From: Pachyseris speciosa
Taxonomy: Eukaryota; Cnidaria; Anthozoa; Scleractinia; Pachyseridae
NCBI GenBank assembly: GCA_016490735.1
Contig: JAEMWC010000196.1
Span: forward strand, 65,001 to 129,000
Direction: 5' to 3'
DNA: 64,000 nucleotides
Within the stretch, counting starts at the first letter, position 1. The number at the start of each line of letters is the position of its first letter. A program made the translations under genes and the position numbers. The notes under the pieces were generated by a model that worked only from the letters and a program-made list of their open reading frames with translations, made no database searches and was not told where the DNA came from. This document shows, one piece after another, positions 1 to 13,100 of this stretch.

Positions 1-108
1 GCTGGTAGAGATCCGCTGAGTATACGGAGCTCGCGGTCATGTGACTATCAGGGATCACAGCTGTGTTTGATACTCCAATAGGTTGTGTGGCGCAAGTAGA
101 AGAACTGT
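1..108 (-). CDS. Module 6, exon A: F5/8C start (cut by window edge)
   Basis: The first 108 coding bases of a sixth discoidin exon follow an acceptor identical to the others (TGCTTTCAG|ACAGTTC). It reads SSSTCATQPIGVSNTAVIPD and continues to the SAD-Y-Q region. It shows that the array continues to the left, so the total number of modules cannot be known from this window. Confidence 0.7.
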
Positions 109-1084
109 CTGAAAGCATGTGTTTAGAAGGTTATGAATACAAAGTGCATCGAAACTTAAAAGCTTGTCGTATAGATATCGCTAAACCATAAAAATTAAAC
201 TGGCAACCATAGAACTAGCCTCCTAGGCAGACGCTCTTTCGGGAGGAAGACGTTGCGAGCTCAAAGAGCGTCTTCGTAGGAGGCTACAATACAACGCGAC
301 TGAGGCAAAATTGCCTTCGCAGTAACCAGTGACTTGTCTCGACTCAGACGTAAATGATTTTCTCTAATAAGGTTGGCTGTTTTGTTTCTAGCTCAAGACT
401 TCACTTACAAACTGCACTAACCCAGGTTTATGGGAGCGAAACTATCTGAGGTTTTAAATGAATTAAATGCTCATAATTTAAGCCTCCGAGGAAAGTGACC
501 ATAGCAGCCACCAGATGTGGTTGCATTTCCGCTCGGAATGTCGACAACAGGAAGAGAATTGCTTTCGAGAAATACCTAGTGGCTTCGTTTAGAGAACCAG
601 GTGAATGTTAACATACTTGTACAGCACGTGTTTGCATCATAGGACAGAGAACCATTTAGCGTGATGTTCCCGTCTTTTTGAGCTGGCGGCGAGACTCCAG
701 AAATGTTAGCAACAGGTTCACGTTGAAGCACTTGCACGTAACCATAGTCATGTCCTATCACTTTTAGACCCGGGAGAACTCTCATAATGTAGCTGACAAT
801 ATAGTAGCTGTCAAAAACGTCTTGCCTCATTGACCACGCGGGTTGACTGGTTTTGAGGGCGTCTGGTAAAAATGACGTGAAGGTTTTTGATTTGAAGGAC
901 GCTTTGGTGATATGCCAGTATGACATCAGTTGACTTTTAGAGCTACAAACTGAATGGTTTACTTCGGCATTGAAAGCCATCAAGTCCGTTACATAGAAGA
1001 CTTTGGCTTGGTCCAGCGTCTTGCTTAAGTTAAGGTTAACTGTTGCTGAGGCACATGAGCAATTAACTATAAAGAACAATGTAA

Positions 1085-1115
<31 letters not shown>

Positions 1116-4100
1116 ACAATGCTTATTATTAACAGACAAACCATGGCCTTCACTGAGCCACTTGGAAAGGGTGATCTGCAGTGCTGTCATATTTGTGAGC
1201 GAGAAGGTGCTTATTTTGAGAGTCACACCCTGGCTTAGGAAACTGGCGATTTCTAAGTGGTTTACTTCGACACTGGAAGCCCATCAAATCAGAGACCTTT
1301 GGTCTAGACTAGCGTTTGACATCAAGGTTAACAGGTTCATCGGCCTACTTGTTAGTATCGTGATCATTTTTATTGTTATAAGATCACGGAAATGCACCAA
1401 GGAAGGGCCTCTTGACATAGCTATTACTGGCCATTCTAAGCAAAACCAGCCGAGCTTGTTTTCGACTGGTACATGACCATGGTATTAACAGCCCTTGCTC
1501 GTCGTATCCAAAGAAACAGTGAAAAAGTTAAAAGCCGTCTTCAGTCACAACGTTTTATTTAAAAAATAAGGTACCAGGGAGTCCTGGTGATTTGCCGAAC
1601 ATTTGCACATCTCCAGTCTAATGGTCCGCTTGTAGCGGGATTCAGACTTTCATTGATGTATAACCGGTTTCTGGGCATTTGTCATGCACCGGCCAGTTTA
1701 CGACTGAGTGAGCTTTCCATTCATCAAAAATCAGTGGTGCAAATCTTCAGAAGTTTCGCTGGTCGACTAGAACACGTCTAACCACATGCCAGAATACAAG
1801 GTCAGGTGCATTGATATGCTGGAGGAGGTTTTATTGTGTATTCGCTTGTCCACGTCAGCTCACGCTCGTTAGGGAGAATGATACTGACATCTCTCGTGAA
1901 TGGAAGATGAAAGTCTGGATAATTCTGGAAATTCCATCAAAGAAGGTGCCTCTCAAAACGTTTTTTGGAACTTTGCCCGTTCCATTCAATTTCGCACCGG
2001 AAATCTCGAAAATTGGAGTTGAATGGAAATCGCCATGAGCCTGTTTACTACGGTTTGAATTGGTGTTGAGCATCTGTCAAGATGCATCTCTTAAGCTTTC
2101 TTTTCTTGTCAACTTCTGTTTGTTGGCGGCAGAGAAAGAGGCCTTAAAGTTTTCTCAAATACTATCCTGATCCCTTTTATTTACCATATGGAGAAAAGAC
2201 AATAGAAACAGCTTGCTTCTGTTACCTGCCGTGTCTACGACGTCCAAATAGTTACCATCAAACAACGACACAGACTTTATACTTGATTTTGTTTTGTTGA
2301 ACAGCTGATCCTTGACAGCGGATGTCGTGCAGAACACTTTTATGTCCACCATTAGTAGCGTTGTGTTGGATTCAATGTTAGGACTCTGCGCACTGAAAGA
2401 AGAAGTGTATCCGGGTTATGAGATGGCATGAAGAAGCGCGGCTATAGTAATACAGCAGTAAACAAAAGGGCATGAATATCAGGAAACGCAAGTGCCATAT
2501 GATAGGTGAAAACTGCTATCTTTCGCAATGTCTAGTAATCCCCTTCTTACGTTTTGATTGTCCTATAATGCTAGCTATTTTCAATATCGAAGTAAAATGT
2601 CTTTTAAACTATTGAAGATAAGGACACGACTGGTATATCTATGAAATTGTTCACGTTAGGCACAACAAACAAATATCCCACCCAAATCTTTGAACTTCAG
2701 CCATTACGAAACCATACGATCCACCAAGAATGTTATTCACCTGCAGATAAAGGATCAAACGAAAAACAACGGAACGTTATAAAATTGATAAGTTCTTCAG
2801 GCACATACTTTAGTGATTTTACTGCAGTTTTCAGTGAAACGAAATCACTGGAAAGTTGAAATCCAACTGATGATTACGATGGCAATTACGACAACCACTG
2901 AAAAACCTAATGGAACCCAAAACAAAAAGTGGGGGAGGCAGTGTCATGGATTGTGAGTAAAACTGGAAATCAAAGGAGACCCGTTTACTGTGGCAAACAA
3001 AAAATGATAGCCAAATTTTTCCTAACCACGGCTATCTTGACTCGCGGAAACCATTCTTAAGTGTTTTTGGTTACCCGTAGCCAAGATGAAAATGATTCCA
3101 AACTTGAAAAAGTCGGCCCGTCGTTTTCAAATCCTTAGTCCTTAGTGTGGCTCACTTTTCTTGTAAAATTTACTCGATTTTATCACATTGGGGATGCAGC
3201 AGCAATTCATGAATGAACCGTCACTGAAAATTGATTAAGCAAATTTATGGTCAAAATAGCAGGGATAATTCCCATGATACTGCCCGTTTAAAACTTCATA
3301 ACTTGACCTTTGTTCAAGGTTATTATGAAAATTACTTGTTTTCTAAGTTGTCCCGACACTACAATTCAGTACTAAAGGTTTTTTTAAGATACTAATTAAC
3401 TTCAGAGTTGCTTTTTCAATGAAATACCCAGTCATTGATACCTCATCCGTTACATTGATCTTCATTGTCTGGAATTGTCGGGAAGTCGAGTTGATAAGAT
3501 CCAAGGTTAAGAGCTGGTTTGCAATTATAAGCCACATGTTAAAGTGGTACACTGAAAGAAAAACATCGCAATGGCAATGAAATGAAAGGAAATCTGTTTT
3601 CTTTTCCAGGATTGCGAAATTTTATAAAACACAAGCTTTCGATTCCGTCGCGAAATCCTTATCAAAAGATGGAGTTTTAAGTTGATCACGTGATTTGAAA
3701 TTGTAAAAATAACATATGACAAAACGTTCGGGTAGGTCACCAGGAGCTCGCATTCGCTGCCTCTATTCCATAGTAGTTTGCGTTCCCTGTTAGCCCTCTT
3801 CTTTTTTTTCTTTCTGTTTTTGTTTTTTTACAGCTTTTCAGCTGTCAACGTGGTGGTCGTAAGTTCTGTTTTGGATTTCGACATCCTCCAAGGTTTGCTT
3901 TTCCCAGCAGTTATTTAGTGAAATTTATTAGCATGCAACTCAAGTAATTCGCGCCTAGAGAAAAAGCTAGTGTAGGAAAATTTGGTCAAGTAGCAACTCA
4001 CATTTGGCGCAGTACACCTCCACTCTGAGACAGTTCCAGTTGTGTCGAGCAGTTGGATGAAAGCGAATGTAACGAGCTTGCACTGGTATTGTCAAATAAT

Positions 4101-7100
4101 GCTTGTCAGTAGTAGTATAGTCACCTTTGCGCTGAAACACCTTTAAAGATGTAAATACAAGAGTGATGATACACAGAGTATAGTAGAACTGCTCAACCTT
4201 TTTTGTTTGATTTATACTTAAAATTGGTCAAATCAACTATGCATTAACTCTCGTTACCACGATAATTTTCCAGAGAATACATTAATTGAATACGCTAACC
4301 AGGGAACTAGCAGAATTGTCGCTTGCCTAGTGATTTAATATTACTGCGTTTTCTAGGGCCTACTTCCGCGAACATTCTTATACAACCATCAACTTGGGAA
4401 AAGTACAGTCAATGTCGTTACAGCTGACTATAGAGCTGTAGAAAGGTTATTAATTGAGTGTTGGAAGTAATTCTCCTTTCCTTTGGTATTGCTATACTTC
4501 GTTCTGTTATTAATGGTAAAACTCGCGCTACTTTCTCAACCAATGAGAACCAAAACCAAAACCAACCGTGATTTGTCCGCACGCATTTTCCGCGCTTGTA
4601 AACATGCAGTTGCACATTCTGCTCCCTTATTCTCCAAATTGAGAACTTTAGACATTTTTCAGATAAATACGTTTCAAATAGCTAAATTTATGCACTGCTT
4701 TCACAACAACTTGTTGCCTCCATTGTTTATCAGCTTGTTTCTTACAAATAGTCAAATTCATAGCTAAAGCAGCAGAAAGCCAGCAATTATCGCGTGCATC
4801 ATTGCCGAACTAATCTGAAAAATTCACAATTCTTACCAAGGTCTAAAGATCTGGAATTTACTCCCTGTTACAATCACTTCTCTATCAAGTTTTCTTAACT
4901 TTAAGAAGAAACTGCTACAGTTTTTAGTAAAATAATTGCTGAATTGGCTTGGCCGCACACTTGAGCACTATCTATGTAAACATATTCCCAGTATGTACAA
5001 CGTGGCCTCAACCAAAAGCCTGGTCGTTTCTCGAGGTCACCTTGCCACATTTCGTACTTCTTATAAATTGTCAGCTTATTAGAAAGAAAAGCAAATAAAT
5101 GATGATGATAACGAATACCGCTTTGAATTCTGATTGGTCCTTTGCGGCTGTCTGTTTCTTTTGTCATTGGTCAGTCTTGGTTTTAAGACACTCAGCTGAA
5201 ACCCTATCATATGCATAAGCTGGATAGATACAATTGAATTGCTGCCGTTAACTATCACTTCAAATGAATGTCTTACCAAATCCGATCCATTGCTGTTCTT
5301 GAAAGTAGTCCACGTCTTTCCATCTGTTGAAAACGACAGTTTGAAAGTTGTTACCCATTTATTGCCATTGATGTTCCCCTGGGTATCAACGCGGCAAACC
5401 GTAAACATGTCTCCAAAGTAAACCTGGAGCCAGTCGTCGTTGCTATCATTCGTCAACGAGCACCAGCCATCGCCCCTGTTTCCACCGAGCCGACCAAACC
5501 AAGGCTGGTAGCGATCCGCTGAGTATACGGAGCTCGCGGTCATGTGGCTATCAGGGATCACAGCTGTGTTTGATACTCCAATAGGTTGTGTGGCGCAAGT
5601 AGAAGAACAGTCTGAAAGCATGTGTTTAGGAGATTATGAATACAAAGTACATCGCAACTTAAAAGCTAGTCGTATAGATATCGCTACACCTTAAAAATTA
5701 AACTCGCAGCCATACAACTAGCCTCCTAAGGCGACGCTCTTTGGGGAACAACGCGTTGTGAGCCCAAAGAGCGTCTGCGTAGGAGGCTACAACACAACGC
5801 CCCTGAGGCAAAATTGCCTTCGCAGTAACCAGTGACGTTTCTGGACCCAGACGTAAATGCTTTTCTCTAATAAGGTTGACTGTTTTCTTTGTAGCTCAAG
5901 ACTTCACTTTCAACCTGCAGCAGCGCAGGTTTATGCGAGCGAAACTATCTGAGGTTTTAAATAAAATAAATGCTCATAATTTAAGCCTCCCAGGAGCGTA
6001 ACCATAGCAGCCACCAGATGCGATTGCATTTTAGCTCGTAATACCGACAAAAGGAAGAGGGTCGCTTTCCGAAAATACCTGGTGGCTTCGTATAGAGAAC
6101 CAGGTGAATGTTAACATACTTGTACAGGACGTGTTTCCATCATAGGACAGGGAACCATTTAGCGTGATGTTCCCGTCTTCTGGAGCTTCCGACGAGACTC
6201 CAGAAATGTTAGCAACAGGTTCACGTTGAAGCACTTGCACGTAACCATAGTCATGTCCTATCACTTTTAGATCCGGGAGAACTCTCATAATGTAGCTGAC
6301 AATATAGTAGCTGTCAAAAACATCTTGTCTCATTGACCACGACGGTTGACTGGTTTTGAGGGCGTCTGGTAAAAATGACGTAAAGGTTTTTGATTTGAAG
6401 GACGCTTTGGTGATATGCCAGTATGACATTAGTTGACTTTTAGAGCTACAAACTGAATGGTTTACTTCGGCGTTGAAGACCATCAAGTCCGTTGCATGGA
6501 AGACTTTGGCTTGGTCCAGCGTCTTGCTCAAGTTAAGGTTAACGGCTGCTGACGAACACGTGCAATTAACTATCAAGAAAAATGTAAAAAAATAAACAAT
6601 GCTCATTATCAATAGAAAAGCCATACCCTTCACTGAGTGAAGTGTGATCAGCAGTGCTGTCATATTTGTGTGCGAGCAAGTGCTTATTTTGCGAGTGAAA
6701 CCTTGGCTCAGGAAACTGGCCAGTTCTAAGCGGCTGGTGGCTTACTTCGGCGTTGGAAGGCCTTGAAATTCCTTGAATAGACAGCTTTGGTTTGGTCTAG
6801 CCTTCTTAAGAGGTTCGTCAGCCTTTTGTCATTATCGTGACCATTTTGTTGTTATAAGATCACGGAAATGCATCAAGGAAGGGCTATTGCGGCCAGTCTA
6901 AGAAACCAGCCGAGCTTGTTTTTGACTGGTACATGACCATGATCTTAACAGCCCTTGCTCGTCCCATCAAAAGAAACAATTTAAAAGTCGTCTTCAGTCA
7001 CAACGGTTTATTAAAACCAGGTACCAGGGAGTCCTGGTGATTTGCCGAACATTTGCACTTCTCCAGTGTAATGGTCCACTTATAGAGGGAGCTTTCCATT

Positions 7101-10100
7101 CATCAAAAATCACTAGTACAAATCTTCGGAATTTTCGCCGGTCGAATAGAACGCGTATGAACACATGCCAGAATTCAAGGTCAGGTGCATTGCTATACTG
7201 GTGGTCAACGTGAGCTCACGCTCGGTAGGGAGACTAAAACCGACATCTCTCGTGAATAGAACATGAAAGTTTCGATAATTCGGAAATTCCATAAAAGAGG
7301 GTGCTCTCAAAACGTTTTCCTAAACGTTCGAAAACGTTCCCCGGAACTTTGCCCTTTCCATTCAATATCAGACAGGAAATCTCCAAAATTGTCTTTGAAT
7401 GGAAATCGGGGCCATGAGTCTGTTTACTACGGTTTGAATTGGTGTTCAGCATCTGTCAAGATGGATCTCTTAACCCTTCTTTTCTCTTCTTTTGTCGATT
7501 AACCTTTCTTTTCTCTTCCATTCACTTCTCTCAATTGGAAAAGTGCATGAAAGTTTCGATAATTCTGGAAATTCCATTAAAGAGGATGCTCTCAAAAAGT
7601 TTTCTTAAATGTTCGAAAACGTTTCCCGGAACTTTGCCCGTTCCATTCAATTTCCGACCGGAAATCTCGAAAATTATGTTTGAATAGAAATCGCCATGAG
7701 TCTGTTTACTACGGTTTGAATTGGTATTCAGCAACTGTCAAGATGCATCTCTTAACCTTTCTTTTCTTGTCAACTTCTGTTTTGCTGGCGGCAAAGAACA
7801 AGGCCTTCAAGTTTTCTCAGATACTATCCTGATCTCTTTTATTTACCGTATATAAAAGACAATAGCTTCCCTTACCTGCCGTGTCTACGGCGTCCAAATA
7901 GTTACCATCAAACAACGACACAGACTTTAAACTTGATTTTGTTTGGTTGAACAGCTGATCCTTGACAGCGGAGGTCGTACAGAACACCTTTATATCGACC
8001 ATTAGTAATGTTGTGTTGGATTCAATGTTAGGACTCTGCGCACTGAAAGAAGAAGGGTATCCAGGTTATGAGGTGGCATGAAGAAGTGCGGCTATAGTAA
8101 TACAGCAGTAAAAAGAGGGCATTGATATCAGAAAACGCAAGTGCCATATGATAGGGGAAAGCTGCTATCTTTCGTAACGTCTAGTAATCCCGTTCTTAGG
8201 TTTTGATTGTCCTATGATTCTAGCTATATTCGATATCGAAGACAAAAGTCTAATACACAATTGAAGTCAAGGAAACGACTAGTATATCTTCGAAATTGTT
8301 CACGGTAGGCACAACAAACAAATATCCTACCCAAATCTTTGAACCTCAGCCATGACGAAACCATACGATCCACCAAGAATGTTATTCACCTGCAGGTAAA
8401 GGATTAAAGTAAAAACAAAGCAACATTATTAAGTGGATAAGGTCTTCTGGCACATGTTCATCATTTAGTGATTACTCTAGTTTTCAGTGTAACGAAATTA
8501 CTGGAAAGATGATTACCATGGTGACGACAACCTAATGGAACCACAAACGAAAAAAATAGTGGAGTAGGAAGTTAAAAGGGGCAGTATCATGGATTGTTAG
8601 TAAAACTCTTAAAATCAAAAGAGACCTGTTTACCGATGGCAAACGAAAAATAATAGCCAAATTTTTCCTCAAAACGGCTATCTTGACTCGCGGAAACCAT
8701 TCTTAAGTGTTTTTGGTTACTCATAGCCAAGATGAAAATGAATCCCAACTTGAAAAAGTCGGCCCGACGTTTTCAAGTCCTCCCATTGCATTTTAGATGA
8801 ACTTCGTAATAACTTAGTGTGGTTCACTTTTCTTGTACAATTTACTCGATTTTATCACACTGGGGATCCAGCAGCAATTCATGAATGAAACGTGACTCAA
8901 AATTGATTAAGCAAATTTATGGTCAAAATATCAGGGATAATTCCCATGATACTGCCCGTTTAAAACTTCATAACTTGACCTTTGCTCAAGGTTATTATGA
9001 AAATTACTTCTTTTCTAAGTTGTCCCGCAACTACAATTCAGAATCGAAGTTCTTTTCAAGATATCAATTAACTGCAGAGTTGCTTTGTTAATGAAAGAAC
9101 CAGCCATTGATACCTCATCCGTTACATTGGTCTTCATTGTCTGGAACTGTTGTGAAGTCGAGTTAAGACGATCCAAGGTTAAGAGCTGGTTTCCAATTAT
9201 AAGCCACATGTTAAAGTGGTACACTGAAAGAAAAACATCGCAATGGCAATGAAATTAAAGGAAATCTGTTTTTTTTTCCAGGATCGCGAAATTTTGTAAA
9301 ACGCAAGCTTTCGATTCCGTGGCCAAATCCTTATCAAGTGATGGAGTTTTAAGTTTTATTACGTTATTTCAAATTGTTAAAAATAACACACGAGAAAACG
9401 TTCCGGTAGGTCACGGGGAGCTCGGATCCGCTGCGTCTATTCCATAGTAGTTTCCGTTCCTTGTAGTAACTTCTCTTTTGGATTTCGACATCCTCGAAGC
9501 TTTGCTTTTTTCCGCAGTTGTATAGTGAGATTTGCTAGAAGGCCACTCAAGTAATTCGTACCTGTAGAGTAATTCGCGCCTACAGAAAAAGCTAGTGTAC
9601 GAAAATTTGATCAAGTTGCAACTCACATTTGGCGCCGTACACCTCCACTCTTAGACAGTTCCAATTGTGTTGAGCAGTTGGATGAAAGCGAATGTAGCAA
9701 GCTTCCACTGGTATTGTCAAATAATGCTTGTCAATTGTAGTATAGTCACCTTTCCGCTGAAACACCTTTAAGGATGTAAATACAAGAGTGGTGATACACA
9801 GAGTATAATAGAACTGCTCAACCTTTTTTTTTTATTTATAGTTAAAATTGGTCAAATTAACTATGCATTAACTCTTATTACCGCGATAATTTTCCAGAGA
9901 ATACATAATTGGAATACGCTATCCAGCGATCAAGCACAATTGTCGCTTGGCTAGTGATTTAATATTACTGCGTTTTCTAGGGCCTTCTTCCGCGAACATT
10001 CTTATACAAACATCAACTTGGGAAAAGTACAGTCAATGTTATTAGAACTGACTATAGAGCTGTAGAGAGGTTTTTAATTGAGTGTTGGAAGTAATTCTCG

Positions 10101-13100
10101 TTTGCTTTGGTATTGCTATACTTCGTTCTGTTATTTTATGGTAAAACTCGCGCTACTTTCTCAACCAAAAAGAAGCAAAACCAACACCAACCGTGCTTTG
10201 CTTGCACGTATTTCCCACGCTTACATGTAATTGCACATTCTGCTCCCTTATTCTCCAAATTGGTAATTTTACATTCTTTTCAGATAAATACGTTTCAAAT
10301 AGCTAAATTTATGCACTGTTTTCACAACAACCCGTTGCCTCCATTGTTTGTCAACTTGTTTCTTACAAATAGTCAAATTCATAGCTATAGCACCAGAAAA
10401 GCCAACAATTATCGCGTGCATCATTGCCGAACTAATCTGAAAAATTCACAATTCTTTACCAAGGTCCAAAGCTCTGGAATTCCTTCCTGTTAATATCACT
10501 TCTTTACCACGTTTTCCCAACTTTAAGAAGAAACTGCTACAGTTTTTAGTAAAATAATACCTAAATTGGCTAGGCCGCACACTTGAGCACTATCTTTGTA
10601 AACATATTATCAGTATGCACAAGGTGGCCTCAACCAAATGCCTGGTGGTTTCCAGAGGTCACCTTCCCATACATTGTACTTCTTGTAAATGTTTGGAGTA
10701 TTAAAAAAAGAAAAGCAAATGAATGATGATGATTATGATGATGATGATTGCTTTGAATTCCGATTGGTCCTTTGCGGCTGTCTGTTTCTTTTGTCATTGG
10801 TCAGTTTTGGTTTTAAGACAATCAGCTGGAACCCTATGATATGCATAAGCTGGATAGCTAGAATTGAATTGCTGCCGTTAACTATCACTTCAAATGAATG
10901 TCTTACCAAATCCGATCCATTGCTGTTCTTGAAAGTAGTCCACGTCTTTCCATCTGTTGAAAACGACAGTTTGAAAGTTGTTACCCATTTATTGCCATTG
11001 ATGTTCCCCTGGGTATCAACGCGGCAAACCGTAAACATGTCTCCAAAGTAAACCTGGAGCCAGTCGTCGTTGCTATCATTCGTCAACGAGCACCAGCCAT
11101 CGCCCCTGTTTCCACCGAGCCGACCAAACCAAGGCTGGTAGCGATCCGCTGAGTATACGGAGCTCGCGGTCATGTGGCTATCAGGGATCACAGCTGTGTT
11201 TGATACTCCAATAGGTTGTGTGGCGCAAGTAGAAGAACAGTCTGAAAGCATGTGTTTAGGAGATTATGAATACAAAGTACATCGCAACTTAAAAGCTAGT
11301 CGTATAGATATCGCTACACCTTAAAAATTAAACTCGCAGCCATACAACTAGCCTCCTAAGCGGACGCTCTTTGAGGCACAACGCGTTGTGAGCCCAAAGA
11401 GCGTCTGCGTAGGAGGCTACAACACAACGCCCCTGAGGCAAAATTGCCTTCGCAGTAACCAGTGACGTTTCTGGACCCAGACGTAAATGCTTTTCTCTAA
11501 TAAGGTTGACTATTTTCTTTGTAGCTCAAGACTTCACTTTCAACCTGCAGCAGCGCAGGTTTATGCGAGCGAAACTATATGAGGTTTTAAATAAAATAAA
11601 TGCTCATGATTTAAGCCTCCCAGGACCGTAACCATAGCAGCCACCAGATGCGATTGCATTTTAGCTCGTAATACCGACAAAAGGAAGAGGGTCGCTTTCC
11701 GAAAATACCTGGTGGCTTCGTCTAGAGAACCAGGTGAATGTTAACATACTTGTACAGGACGTGTTTGCATCATAGGACAGGGAATCATTTAGCGTGATGT
11801 TCCCGTCTTGTGGGGCTGCTGACGAGACTCTAGAAATTTTAGCACCAAGTTCACGTTGAAGCACTTGCACGTAACCATAGTCATGTCCTATCACTTTTAG
11901 ATCCGGGAGAACTCTCATAATGTAGCTGACAATATAGTAGCTGTCAAAAACATCTTGTCTCATTGACCACGACGGTTGTCTGGTCTTGAGGGCGTCTGGT
12001 AAAAATGACGTGAAGGTTTTTGATTTGAAGGACGCTTTGGTGATATGCCAGTATGACATTAGTTGACTTTTAGAGCTACAAACTGAATGGTTTACTTCGG
12101 CGTTGAAGACCATCAAGTCCGATACATGGAAGACTTTGGCTTGGTCCAGCGTCTTGCTCAAGTTAAGGTTAACGGCTGCTGACGAACACGTGCAATTAAC
12201 TATCAAGAAAAATGTTAAAAAATAAACAATCCTCATTATCAAAAGAAAAGCCATACCCTTCACTGAGTGAAGTGTGATCAGCAGTGCTGTCATATTTGTG
12301 TGCGAGAGAGTGCTTATTTTGAGAGTGAAACCTTGGCTAAGGAAACTGGCCAGTTCTAAGCAGTTGGTGGCTTACTTCGGCGTTGGAAGGCCTTGAAATT
12401 CGTTGAATAGACACCTTTGGTTTGGTCTAGCTTAAGAGGTTCGTCAGCCTCGTGTTATTATCGTGACCATTTTTGTTGTTATAAGATCGCGGAAATGCAC
12501 CAAGGAAGGGCTATTGCTGGCCAGTCTAAGAAACCAGCCGAGCTTGTTTTTGACTGGTACATGACCATGATCTTAACAGCCCTTGCTCGTCCCATCAAAA
12601 GAAACAATTGGAAATTTAAAAGCCGTCTTCAGTAACAACGTTTTATTAAAACCAGGTACCAGGGAGTCCTGGTGATTTGCCGAACATTTGCACTTCTCCA
12701 GTCTAATGGTCCAATTATAGGGCGATTCCAACTTCCATTGATGTATAGCCGGTTTCTGGGCATTTGTCATGGACCGGCCATTTTACGACTGTGCGAGCTT
12801 TGCATTCATCAAAAATCATTAGTACAAATCTTCGGAATTTTCGCCGGTCGAATAGAACGCGTATGAACACATGCCAGAATTCAAGGTCAGGTGCATTGAT
12901 ATACTGGTTGTCAACGTGAGCTCACGCTCGGTAGAGAGACTAAAACCGACATCTCTCGTGAATGGAAAATGAAAGTTTCGATATTTCTGGAAATTCCATC
13001 AAAGAGGGTGCTCTCAAAACGTTTTCCTAAATGTTCGAAACGTTCCCCGGAACTTTGCCCGTTCCATTCAATATCAGACAGGAAATCTCCAAAATTGTCT

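Noticed and set aside
6031..6663. Separate small gene starting at the Met-Ala-Phe-Leu-Leu hydrophobic segment before exon E
   Set aside because: The hydrophobic segment coincides with the acceptor's pyrimidine tract, and modules 2 and 5 have simple repeats there. The upstream exons D join exon E in matching phase. Reported as a low-interest alternative only.
10689..11051. 120-codon plus-strand ORF with an acidic N-terminus, repeated at 16364-16726
   Set aside because: It lies antisense to the discoidin exon A, and its frame is open only because the minus-strand exon is coding. No family resemblance.
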